From the NCBI GenBank assembly GCA_017549665.1, contig JAFYUD010000061.1:1-8419 (forward strand): a stretch of DNA of 8,419 bases, read 5' to 3'. Under the pieces are notes generated by a model. That model saw only the letters and a list, made by a program, of their open reading frames with translations, searched no databases and was not told the origin of the DNA. Source of the stretch: Clostridia bacterium (lineage in GTDB: Bacteria; Bacillota_A; Clostridia; Oscillospirales; Acutalibacteraceae). Every line of letters starts with the position of its first letter. Position 1 is the first letter of the stretch. The translations under genes and the position numbers were made by a program. Of the stretch, positions 1-6,546 are shown one piece after another.

Positions 1-879
1 GTTCATGGTCATGGTACAGGCGACCTTCTTGATGAGGTTTATAAGTACATCGGTGAAACTGTTGAGGAGACTGAAGATGATGAAACCATCAAGGTTGCTA
101 TCATCGGTAAACCCAATGCGGGTAAATCTTCACTTGTAAATGCAATCTGTGGTGAGGAAAGAGTTATTGTATCTGATATTGCAGGCACAACACGTGATGC
201 GACAGATACTGAAGTTGTAAATGAGCACGGAAAATTCCTTCTTATTGACACTGCAGGTCTCAGAAGAAAATCCAAGGTTGAGGACGATATTGAAAAATAC
301 AGTGTAATGAGAGCAATTATGGCTGTTCAGAGAGCAGAAGTATGTGTCATTATGATCGATGCTGTCGAAGGCTTTACAGAGCAGGATTCCAAGGTTGCAG
401 GTATTGCTCATGAAGAAGGCAAGGCTTGTATTATCGTTGTCAACAAATGGGATCTTATCGAAAAAGACGGTAAGACAATGGATGTTTACAGAAAGAAGCT
501 TATGAATGATTTCTCATTCATGTCTTATGCTCCCATTATATTTATATCTGCAAAAACTGGTCTCAGAATCAACCGACTTTTTGATCTTATCAAGTTTGTT
601 GATACTCAGAATGCAATGAGAATCCGTACCGGACGTCTTAATGAAGTTCTTGCTGATGCACAAACACGAGTTCAGCCTCCCACAGATAAGGGCAAGAGAC
701 TTAAGATCTATTATATGACTCAGCCTTCTACAAGACCCCCCACATTTGTTTGCTTTGTCAATGATAAAGAGCTGTTCCATTACAGCTATCAGAGATACAT
801 TGACAATCAGATCCGTGAGGTTTTCGGTCTTGAAGGTACTCCTACAAGATATATTATCCGTGAACGTGGTGAAAACTAA
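1..879 (+). CDS. der: GTPase Der (EngA), 3' part; 5' end outside window
   Basis: Der is an essential cytoplasmic protein with two tandem GTPase domains and a C-terminal KH-like domain that acts in 50S ribosomal subunit assembly. The reading frame is open from base 1, giving 292 residues against about 440-490 for the whole protein, so roughly the first third is missing. The window begins at the end of the first G domain (HGHGTGDLLDE). The complete second G domain follows: G1 GKPNAGKSS at window codons 36-44, the AGTTRD G2 region, G3 DTAG, G4 NKWD and G5 SAKTG. The C-terminal KH-like domain contains RPPTFVCFVND and ends TPTRYIIRERGEN. The Ala in G1, where Val is commoner (GRPNVGKSS), is a mild variation. 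The ATG at 307 lies inside the G domain and is not a start. The gene converges with dusB and is followed at once by a hairpin terminator. Identification is by motifs and is firm. Confidence 0.97.
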   Translation, partial: VHGHGTGDLLDEVYKYIGETVEETEDDETIKVAIIGKPNAGKSSLVNAICGEERVIVSDIAGTTRDATDTEVVNEHGKFLLIDTAGLRRKSKVEDDIEKYSVMRAIMAVQRAEVCVIMIDAVEGFTEQDSKVAGIAHEEGKACIIVVNKWDLIEKDGKTMDVYRKKLMNDFSFMSYAPIIFISAKTGLRINRLFDLIKFVDTQNAMRIRTGRLNEVLADAQTRVQPPTDKGKRLKIYYMTQPSTRPPTFVCFVNDKELFHYSYQRYIDNQIREVFGLEGTPTRYIIRERGEN

Positions 880-907
880 AAAAATCAGCCCTATCGGGCT
901 GATTTTT
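880..907. terminator. Bidirectional intrinsic terminator between der and dusB
   Basis: The arms ATCAGCCC (884-891) and GGGCTGAT (896-903) pair perfectly around a TATC tetraloop, and A880-883 can pair with T904-907. On the + strand the stem is followed by TTTTTATTTTT. On the - strand the A-run at 878-884 reads as a U-tract. It begins one base after the der stop codon and its far edge overlaps the dusB stop codon (906-908), so one hairpin can end both convergent transcripts. Confidence 0.9.
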
Positions 908-1874
908 ATTTTTCATTGTCCTTTACGATATTAAATGCAATTCGCTTGAGATCATCAACTGTTTCGATATGAGACAGCTGTCTTCTGTATTCTGCCGCAC
1001 CACGAAGTCCCTTTGTATACCATAGTGCATGCTTTCTTGCTTCTCTCATTCCGATATGCTCACCACGCTCATTACACAATAATTCGATATGCTGAAGCAT
1101 AATAAGCATTTTCTGAGAAACCGGCGGTTCAGGGAGAATGTTTCCTGTCTTCATATAGGCTGATATCTGTTGAAATAACCAGGGACAGCCTAATGCACCT
1201 CTGCCGACCATAACAAGGTCACATCCCGTATCTTCGTACATCTTTGCAGCAGAAAATATGTCATCAATATCTCCGTTGCCGATAACGGGAATTGAAATTG
1301 CCTTCTTTACTTCTTTGATAATATCGAAATTCACGGGGGGAGCATACATCTGCTCCTTTGTACGTCCGTGAACAGTAACTGCAGCAGCACCGTTTTTTTC
1401 GGCAATTTCTGCCATTTCGACGGCATTGATGTGATCACTGTCCCAGCCGGTTCTTATTTTGACTGTAACAGGTATATCAACAGATTGAGAAACTGCTTTG
1501 ATGATTTTTCCCGCAAGCTCAGGAGTTTTCATCAATGCGCTTCCCGCACCGCCCTTGATAATCTTCGGGGCAGGACAGCCCATATTAATATCAATTATGT
1601 CAGGCTTCATATTCAGCGCAGAAACAGCAGCCTGAGCCATTATTTCAGGATCAGTACCGAATATCTGTACAGCAGCAGGATGTTCTTTTTCTGACACATC
1701 CATAAGCTCCTCAGACTTTTTATCTCCCATGGAAACACCCTTCGCACTGACCATTTCACTGACAGTGTAAGCAGCACCGAAGCCTTTGCATAATTCTCTG
1801 AATGTTTTGTCTGCAACTCCTGCCATAGGTGCAAGAGCGGCAGTTTTTTCTATTTCAATATTTCCGATTTTCAT
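906..1874 (-). CDS. dusB: tRNA-dihydrouridine synthase, DusB family
   Basis: This is an FMN-dependent enzyme that uses NADPH to reduce specific uridines in the tRNA D-loop to dihydrouridine, acting in the cytoplasm. At 322 residues it has the usual length. The TIM-barrel signature runs APMAGVADKTFR (15-26), then NMGCPAPK with the catalytic Cys100, KIRTGW with the FMN-contacting Lys139, TVHGRT with His169, GNGDI (199-203) and the phosphate-binding GRGALG (224-229). The C-terminal helical tRNA-binding part follows, containing REARKHALWY. The ATG is preceded on the minus strand by a TGAGGT Shine-Dalgarno (1884-1889) with 9-nt spacing. It appears to be a single-gene transcript, divergent from polA and convergent with der. 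DusB rather than DusA or DusC is chosen from the overall NifR3-like pattern and bacterial distribution; the exact uridine modified cannot be read from the sequence. Confidence 0.94.
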   Translation of the reverse strand: MKIGNIEIEKTAALAPMAGVADKTFRELCKGFGAAYTVSEMVSAKGVSMGDKKSEELMDVSEKEHPAAVQIFGTDPEIMAQAAVSALNMKPDIIDINMGCPAPKIIKGGAGSALMKTPELAGKIIKAVSQSVDIPVTVKIRTGWDSDHINAVEMAEIAEKNGAAAVTVHGRTKEQMYAPPVNFDIIKEVKKAISIPVIGNGDIDDIFSAAKMYEDTGCDLVMVGRGALGCPWLFQQISAYMKTGNILPEPPVSQKMLIMLQHIELLCNERGEHIGMREARKHALWYTKGLRGAAEYRRQLSHIETVDDLKRIAFNIVKDNEK

Positions 1875-1905
1875 CCGATAAATACCTCATTAACTAATTT
1901 AAAAT

Positions 1906-1916
1906 ATTTTAACATA
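1906..1916 (-). promoter_or_regulatory. dusB promoter, extended -10
   Basis: Read on the minus strand, positions 1916 to 1906 give TATGTTAAAAT, a TRTGn extension followed by TAAAAT. It lies about 32 bp upstream of the dusB ATG. The hexamer 17 bp further upstream (1934-1929, ATGCAA) matches TTGACA at only three positions, so the promoter would depend on the extended -10. No transcript data are available. Confidence 0.55.
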
Positions 1917-1950
1917 TTTTTTTGCAAATTGCATTACTTTTTCTGAAAAA

Positions 1951-1961
1951 TATGTTATACT
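1951..1961 (+). promoter_or_regulatory. polA operon promoter, extended -10
   Basis: TATGTTATACT carries a TG one base before the hexamer TATACT (1956-1961), a good extended -10. The -35 position at 17-bp spacing (1933-1938, ATTACT) is weak, with three matches. The start site would fall near 1968, giving a leader of about 34 nt with the polA SD at its end. An AT-only inverted repeat TTAAAT-TGTT-ATTTAA (1965-1980) straddles the likely start site. It may be only base composition. Confidence 0.6.
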
Positions 1962-2001
1962 AAATTAAATTGTTATTTAAACATAAAAAGGGGAGCTTAA
2001 A

Positions 2002-4551
2002 ATGAAATTACTTGTTCTTGACGGAAACAGTATTCTTAACAGAGCTTTTTACGGTATAAAATTACTTACAACAAAAGACGGTAAATTCACAAATGCGATT
2101 TACGGCTTTATCAATATTCTTTTTTCACTTGAAGATACTTATAAACCTGACGCTGTAGCTGTTGCGTTTGATGTGAAGGCTCCTACATTCAGACATGAAT
2201 TATATAGTGAATATAAGGGCAACAGAAAAGGAATGCCTGACGAGCTTGCTCAGCAGATGCCCGTACTTAAGGATTTGCTTAAAGCAATGGGATATAAGCT
2301 CATTGAAAGTGCAGGGTGGGAAGCTGACGATATTATCGGTACTCTTGCAAAGTCATGCAAGGACGGTGATATGTGTTATATTGCAACAGGAGACAGGGAT
2401 TCTCTTCAGCTAGTTGATGATAAGGTGAATGTTTTACTTGCCGCACCTAAGGCAGGCAGAACAGAAACAATCGTATATACCCCCGAAAAGATACTTGAGG
2501 ACAAGGGTGTGGAGCCGATTAAGCTTATTGAAGTAAAGGCTCTTATGGGTGACAGCTCGGACAATATCCCCGGCGTTGCAGGTATCGGTGAAAAAACTGC
2601 AACCGACCTTATCAGGAAATTCGGCGCAATTGACGATATTTACGAAAATATTGACACAATCGACGTTACAAACAGTGTCAGAAATAAGCTTATAAGCGGC
2701 AGGGATTCTGCATTCCTCAGCCGTACCCTCGGCACAATCAGAACTGACGCTCCCGTTGAAACTGATTATTCCTTGTACATTCAGTCTGATATGGACAAGC
2801 AAACCGTCAAAGCAATCCTTACAGACCTTGAAATGGTAAAATTCATCGAAAAGCTCGGTCTTAAGGACGTTACGGTTACAAACGCTCAGGCTGTTTCTGT
2901 AAAATATGATATATGTCAGTATTCAACCGATGAAATCATTTCTGAAATTTACAAATCAGGTGAATTGTATTTTTTAACTGATTCAGCATATGAAAAAGCA
3001 TATATATCTATAAAAAACACAGTAGCAGAAGTCGACTTAAAAAGTATCATAACTGTTTTATCAGATACAAATATCAGAAAATATACCTATGATTCAAAGT
3101 CTCTGCACAGCTATGCTGTCAAGAATGATTTTACAGTAAGGAATATTGCGTTTGATGTAATTCTTGCTGCATATCTTCTCAATCCCAATTCATCTGATTA
3201 TTCTGTACAATCTCTTTCTGACAGCTACAGAGTAACAGCCGAAATTGAGAGTGATAACGAGTATTTCAGAGAAGCAGCACTTCTCAGAGATCTTGTATCA
3301 GCCCTTGATGAAGATATTATTAAATCAGAAGAAAAAGAACTTCTCCATAATATTGAAATACCTCTTGCTGAAGTTCTTGCAAATATGGAATACTGTGGCT
3401 TTAAGGTTGATTTTGCCGGTATCCATGAATTCGGAATCATGCTTGACGGAAAGATCAATGAGCTTATCAATTCAGTCTATTCATACGCAGGGGAGGAGTT
3501 CAATCTCAATTCTCCGAAACAGTTAGGTATAGTTCTTTTTGAGAAATTAAATCTTCCCGTAAAGAAAAAGACAAAAACAGGTTATTCAACAAATGCAGAA
3601 GTACTTGAAAGCCTTTATAATGAACACCCGATAATCCCCGCAATACTTGAATACAGAACAATTCAGAAGCTCAAATCGACATATTGTGACGGTCTTCTCA
3701 AAGTAGTTTCCTCTGACGGTCGGATTCACTCGACATTCCAGCAGACAGAAACACGTACAGGCAGACTTTCTTCCACTGAGCCTAACCTTCAGAATATTCC
3801 TGTCCGTCAGGAGCTTGGCAGAGAACTGAGAAAATTCTTTATCTGTGATGACGGAAACGTTCTTATTGATGCCGACTATTCGCAGATTGAGCTTCGTGTT
3901 CTCGCCGCAATTGCAGGAGACGAAAATATGTCTGCTTCATTCAATAACGGTGATGATATTCACGCTATTACTGCATCTCAGGTGTTCAATCTTCCGCTTG
4001 ATATGGTTACTCTTTTGATGCGAAGCCGTGCAAAGGCTGTCAATTTCGGAATTGTATACGGTATCGGTGCGTTTTCACTGAGTAAGGATATAGGTGTTTC
4101 CGTGGCAGAAGCCCGAAAGTATATTCAGAATTATCTTGATCATTACTCAGGTGTCAATAAGTACATGGAAATCATCGTCGAAATGGCAAAAGAGGACGGT
4201 TACGTAAAAACTGAATTCAACCGCAGACGATATCTTCCCGAAATCAACGCATCAAACGCAATACAGCGTGCTTTCGGTGAGCGTGTTGCAAGGAATATGC
4301 CCATTCAGGGTACAGCGGCAGACATAATTAAAATTGCTATGATAAAAGTATTCAACAGACTCAGGGACGAGAATATGAAATCAAAGCTCATTATGACCGT
4401 ACACGACGAACTGATTATAGAAGCTCCTGAAAATGAATCTGAAAAAGCATTGATTATTCTTAAGGAAGAAATGGAAAATGCTGTAAATCTTTCAGTTAAA
4501 ATGTCTGTTGATGCTCATATCGGTAAGACTTGGTTTGACGCAAAGGGATAA
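2002..4551 (+). CDS. polA: DNA polymerase I (5' nuclease and polymerase; proofreading site degenerate)
   Basis: It removes RNA primers, fills gaps during Okazaki fragment maturation and takes part in excision repair. At 849 residues it is slightly shorter than most homologues (about 880-930). The 5' nuclease domain keeps its acidic set: D7, D57, WEADD (E107, D109, D110), TGDRD (D131, D133) and GDSSDNIPG (D184, D187). The central 3'-5' exonuclease-like domain lacks the exo I DxE (YFLTDSAYEK near 323-332) and shows no convincing exo III YxxxD near 421-430, though an exo II-type Asp (D385) remains. It is therefore predicted not to proofread, as in many Firmicutes. The polymerase domain is intact: TETRTGRLSS, motif A DADYSQIELR (623-632), motif B RSRAKAVNFGIVYG (674-687, with K678, F682, Y686) and motif C MTVHDEL (D802, E803). 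AAGGGGAG (1988-1995) sits 6 nt before the ATG. It is the first gene of a cluster with the phosphatase-RimI fusion and tsaD. Confidence 0.98.
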   Translation: MKLLVLDGNSILNRAFYGIKLLTTKDGKFTNAIYGFINILFSLEDTYKPDAVAVAFDVKAPTFRHELYSEYKGNRKGMPDELAQQMPVLKDLLKAMGYKLIESAGWEADDIIGTLAKSCKDGDMCYIATGDRDSLQLVDDKVNVLLAAPKAGRTETIVYTPEKILEDKGVEPIKLIEVKALMGDSSDNIPGVAGIGEKTATDLIRKFGAIDDIYENIDTIDVTNSVRNKLISGRDSAFLSRTLGTIRTDAPVETDYSLYIQSDMDKQTVKAILTDLEMVKFIEKLGLKDVTVTNAQAVSVKYDICQYSTDEIISEIYKSGELYFLTDSAYEKAYISIKNTVAEVDLKSIITVLSDTNIRKYTYDSKSLHSYAVKNDFTVRNIAFDVILAAYLLNPNSSDYSVQSLSDSYRVTAEIESDNEYFREAALLRDLVSALDEDIIKSEEKELLHNIEIPLAEVLANMEYCGFKVDFAGIHEFGIMLDGKINELINSVYSYAGEEFNLNSPKQLGIVLFEKLNLPVKKKTKTGYSTNAEVLESLYNEHPIIPAILEYRTIQKLKSTYCDGLLKVVSSDGRIHSTFQQTETRTGRLSSTEPNLQNIPVRQELGRELRKFFICDDGNVLIDADYSQIELRVLAAIAGDENMSASFNNGDDIHAITASQVFNLPLDMVTLLMRSRAKAVNFGIVYGIGAFSLSKDIGVSVAEARKYIQNYLDHYSGVNKYMEIIVEMAKEDGYVKTEFNRRRYLPEINASNAIQRAFGERVARNMPIQGTAADIIKIAMIKVFNRLRDENMKSKLIMTVHDELIIEAPENESEKALIILKEEMENAVNLSVKMSVDAHIGKTWFDAKG
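4542..4548 (+). promoter_or_regulatory. Ribosome binding site that fixes the start of the phosphatase-RimI gene
   Basis: AAAGGGA lies within the last codons of polA, 7 nt before the ATG at 4556. The earlier in-frame ATG at 4508 would add 16 residues that are merely polA read in another frame and that precede the conserved MNIVFVCTGNTCRS start of the phosphatase family. The start at 4556 is therefore preferred, leaving a 4-nt gap after the polA stop and suggesting translational coupling. Confidence 0.75.
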
Positions 4552-4555
4552 ACAT

Positions 4556-5434
4556 ATGAATATAGTTTTTGTATGTACAGGTAATACCTGCAGAAGTCCT
4601 ATGGCAGAAGCAATATTCAGAGAAAAAACCAAGGATTTCAGTGAAAATATAACTGTTTCAAGTTGCGGATTGGGTGCAATGCCCGGTGATGCTGCCTCTG
4701 AAAATTCAGTTACCGTTATGGCTGAAACAGGAATCGATATTTCATCTCACAGATCAAGGCAGATTAACGAATATATTATTGATGAATCGGATTTTATAAT
4801 TTGCCTTTCCGATTCGCATTATAATTATCTCACACCTTTTTGTAAGGAAAAGCTTGTTTTACTCGGAGACGGAATCCCTGACCCCTATGGCGGAAGTGTT
4901 GATGAATATCGTTATTGCAGAGATGAAATTGAATCTGCAATTGACATCTTGCTGGAGTCTGATACATTTATTAAAATTGATAAAATGTGTTCAGATGATG
5001 CTCAGTCGGCATATGTAATTGAAAAAGATAATTTTTCCGACCCATGGAGTGTCGACTCTTTTTTATCACAGTTTGATAAATCATTTTCAGTAAATATTGT
5101 TGCTGAATATCTCGGTAAAATTATCGGTTATATCTGCTGTGATGATATAATGGGTGAAGTTTATATCTGCACCGTAGCTGTTGATAAATCTTTCAGAAGA
5201 AGAGGAATCGGACGAAAGCTGCTTGATAGTGTAATTGATTACTGTATTGAAAATAATAGTGAAATGCTTACTCTTGAAGTCAGAGTATCAAACACTCCTG
5301 CAATCAGTCTTTATTCTTCATTCGGTTTTGAAAACCTTGGTATAAGAAAAAATTTCTACTCGAAGCCAACAGAAGATGCTTATATTATGACAAAATATTT
5401 TAATGGTGATAACAATGAAAATATTAGCTATTGA
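4556..5434 (+). CDS. Fused LMW phosphatase (YwlE-like protein-arginine phosphatase) and RimI N-acetyltransferase
   Basis: This is one uninterrupted 292-residue frame with two complete domains. Residues 1 to about 137 form a low-molecular-weight phosphatase: P-loop C7-TGNTC-R13-S, GIDISSHRSRQI, and the general acid in DPYGG (D109). The Thr at position 11 matches B. subtilis YwlE, where it confers specificity for phosphoarginine, so a protein-arginine phosphatase is more likely than a tyrosine phosphatase. Residues from about 139 to 288 form a RimI-type GNAT: the DPWS segment (162-165), acetyl-CoA loop RRRGIG (214-219), LEVRVSN with a candidate catalytic Glu241, LYSSFGF, then a candidate catalytic Tyr268 in NFYS, and EDAYIM. 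RimI acetylates the N-terminus of ribosomal protein S18 in E. coli. The linker is only a few residues, and no SD lies at a proper distance before the internal Met144 (GGAG is about 27 nt away), so separate translation is unlikely. The 3' end overlaps tsaD, the usual neighbour of rimI. Both domain assignments are firm; substrates are inferred. Confidence 0.92.
   Translation: MNIVFVCTGNTCRSPMAEAIFREKTKDFSENITVSSCGLGAMPGDAASENSVTVMAETGIDISSHRSRQINEYIIDESDFIICLSDSHYNYLTPFCKEKLVLLGDGIPDPYGGSVDEYRYCRDEIESAIDILLESDTFIKIDKMCSDDAQSAYVIEKDNFSDPWSVDSFLSQFDKSFSVNIVAEYLGKIIGYICCDDIMGEVYICTVAVDKSFRRRGIGRKLLDSVIDYCIENNSEMLTLEVRVSNTPAISLYSSFGFENLGIRKNFYSKPTEDAYIMTKYFNGDNNENISY
5405..5410 (+). promoter_or_regulatory. 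Ribosome binding site that fixes the tsaD start
   Basis: GGTGAT stands 4 nt before the ATG at 5415. The in-frame ATG at 5403 has only AT-rich sequence upstream (an ATATTTTA run) with no SD, and would add four residues (MVIT) before the conserved MKILAIESSCDET start. The ATG at 5415 is preferred, giving a 20-nt overlap with the upstream gene. The SD is modest, consistent with coupled translation. Confidence 0.6.
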
Positions 5435-6434
5435 ATCATCCTGTGATGAAACAGCCGCTGCTGTTGTTGAAGACGGCAGAATTGTGCATTCAAGTGTAAT
5501 TTCATCTCAGGTGGAGGAACATAAAATTTACGGTGGAGTTGTGCCTGAAATTGCATCAAGAAGACATGCCGAAAATATTTCGGGTGTTGTTGAAAAAGCA
5601 CTTTCTGATGCAGGATGCACTTATGATGATATTGATGCTGTTGCAGTAACATACGCACCGGGACTTATCGGGGCTTTGCTTGTAGGTGTGAATTTTGCAA
5701 AGGGACTGGCATTCGCAACCAATAAGCCATTGATTCCTGTGCATCATCTCAGAGGACATATCGCTTCGAATTATATTTCAGATAAGACACTTGAACCTCC
5801 GTTTCTTGCTCTTGTTGTTTCAGGCGGCCACAGCCATATAATCAATGTAAAAAGCTATACTGATTTTGAGATTATCGGCCGTACACGTGATGATGCAGCA
5901 GGAGAGTGTCTCGATAAAGCTGCGAGGGCAATGGGTATTCCTTATCCCGGTGGCGCTAATCTTGACAGAATTGCAAAAGACGGAAAAACTGACGCATACA
6001 AATTCCCTCGTCCCAGAATTGACGGCGCACCGCTTGATTTCAGCTTTTCAGGACTTAAAACCTCTGTTATAAATATAATCCACAATGCACAGCAGAAGGG
6101 TGAAACTATAAGCATTGAAGATCTTGGTGCTTCTTATATCAATGCCGTAGTTGATTGCCTTACTGAAAACCTGATGGAAGCTGCGAAAGTTACAGGGCAT
6201 AAGAAGATTGTCGTTGCAGGCGGTGTGTCTGCAAATTCAGTGCTCAGAAGAAAGCTTTCGGCATTGTGTGAAAAAGAGAAGCTGACACTTTATATTCCCG
6301 AATTATCTCTTTGCGGAGACAATGCAGTAATGATCGGCTCTCAGGCTTATTACGAATATCTTGCAGGTCATACAGCAAAGGAAAATCTTAATGCAATCGC
6401 ATCATTAGGTATTGACAAAAATCCCGAAGTATGA
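5415..6434 (+). CDS. tsaD: tRNA N6-adenosine threonylcarbamoyltransferase TsaD
   Basis: TsaD, with TsaB and TsaE, transfers the threonylcarbamoyl group from threonylcarbamoyl-AMP to A37 of tRNAs reading ANN codons, forming t6A. It is a cytoplasmic ASKHA-fold metalloprotein and essential in most bacteria. With the start at 5415 it has 339 residues, the usual length. Visible landmarks are the nucleotide-binding N-terminus ILAIESSCDETAAAV, GVVPEIASRRH, the metal-binding H-L-R-G-H (His111 and His115), VVSGGHSH, FSFSGLKTS, VVAGGVSAN, and CGDNAVM with the conserved metal-ligand Asp302. No catalytic residue appears lost. TsaB, TsaE and TsaC (which makes the intermediate) are not in this window. The gene shares a transcript with polA and the phosphatase-RimI fusion, and its RimI neighbour matches the common rimI-tsaD pairing. 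Its last codons and stop also form the pckG promoter. Confidence 0.97.
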   Translation: MKILAIESSCDETAAAVVEDGRIVHSSVISSQVEEHKIYGGVVPEIASRRHAENISGVVEKALSDAGCTYDDIDAVAVTYAPGLIGALLVGVNFAKGLAFATNKPLIPVHHLRGHIASNYISDKTLEPPFLALVVSGGHSHIINVKSYTDFEIIGRTRDDAAGECLDKAARAMGIPYPGGANLDRIAKDGKTDAYKFPRPRIDGAPLDFSFSGLKTSVINIIHNAQQKGETISIEDLGASYINAVVDCLTENLMEAAKVTGHKKIVVAGGVSANSVLRRKLSALCEKEKLTLYIPELSLCGDNAVMIGSQAYYEYLAGHTAKENLNAIASLGIDKNPEV

Positions 6435-6440
6435 TATATT
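6412..6440 (+). promoter_or_regulatory. Strong pckG promoter embedded in the tsaD 3' end
   Basis: A perfect -35 TTGACA (6412-6417), a 17-bp spacer and the -10 TATATT (6435-6440) preceded by TATGA form a nearly consensus housekeeping promoter with an extended -10. The -35 spans the Ile-Asp-Lys codons near the TsaD C-terminus, and the TG of the extension is part of the tsaD TGA stop codon (6432-6434). Transcription would start near 6447, leaving a leader of about 100 nt before pckG. A second, poorer TATAAA at 6517-6522 lacks a -35. Confidence 0.75.
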
Positions 6441-6451
6441 AATTTCTGTAT

Positions 6452-6505
6452 GTGATAAATTTTTAACAGTTTATGATTTATCACTTATGAGTGATTTTAT
6501 ATCAC
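6452..6505 (+). repeat. Clustered GTGAT/ATCAC inverted repeats in the pckG leader (possible operator or RNA switch)
   Basis: Four half-sites alternate in orientation. GTGATAAAT (6452-6460) is matched by ATTTATCAC (6476-6484) across 15 nt. ATCACT (6480-6485) pairs with AGTGAT (6490-6495) across 4 nt. GTGAT (6491-6495) pairs with ATCAC (6501-6505) across 5 nt. The array begins about 5 nt after the predicted pckG start site. As DNA it resembles a multi-half-site operator; as RNA it can form three hairpins, the middle one excluding the outer two. None is GC-rich or followed by a U-run, so it is not a terminator. I do not recognise the motif as any named regulator's site. Confidence 0.6.
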
Positions 6506-6546
6506 ACTATCAATTGTATAAAATATCCAAAAGGAGAGAATGATAA

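Noticed and set aside
1901..1920. AT palindrome AAAATATTTT as an operator
   Set aside because: Self-complementary A/T runs are expected by chance in this composition, and it overlaps the dusB -10.
2434..2802. Minus-strand ORF of 122 codons inside polA
   Set aside because: It is a shadow of the conserved 5' nuclease domain with no SD, no domain and no promoter.
4508..4555. Upstream ATG extending the phosphatase by 16 residues
   Set aside because: The extension is out-of-frame polA sequence, lacks an SD, and precedes the well-conserved family N-terminus.
5428..5658. Minus-strand ORF rich in Gln and His inside tsaD
   Set aside because: It lies wholly within the conserved tsaD frame, has no SD, and its repetitive composition mirrors tsaD Ala, Val and Asp codons read backwards.
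6452..6484. Rho-independent terminator for tsaD
   Set aside because: The stem is AT-rich, the loop is 15 nt and no U-run follows. It also lies downstream of the pckG start site.
6490..6506. Classical CRP site (TGTGA-N6-TCACA)
   Set aside because: The spacing between GTGA and TCAC is 7, not 6, and the outer bases do not fit. The similarity is superficial, so no named regulator is assigned.
6441..6546. Known riboswitch or T-box in the pckG leader
   Set aside because: At about 100 nt and AT-rich, it shows none of the conserved cores I can recognise (no T-box TGGNACC, no SAM, glycine, lysine or purine core).
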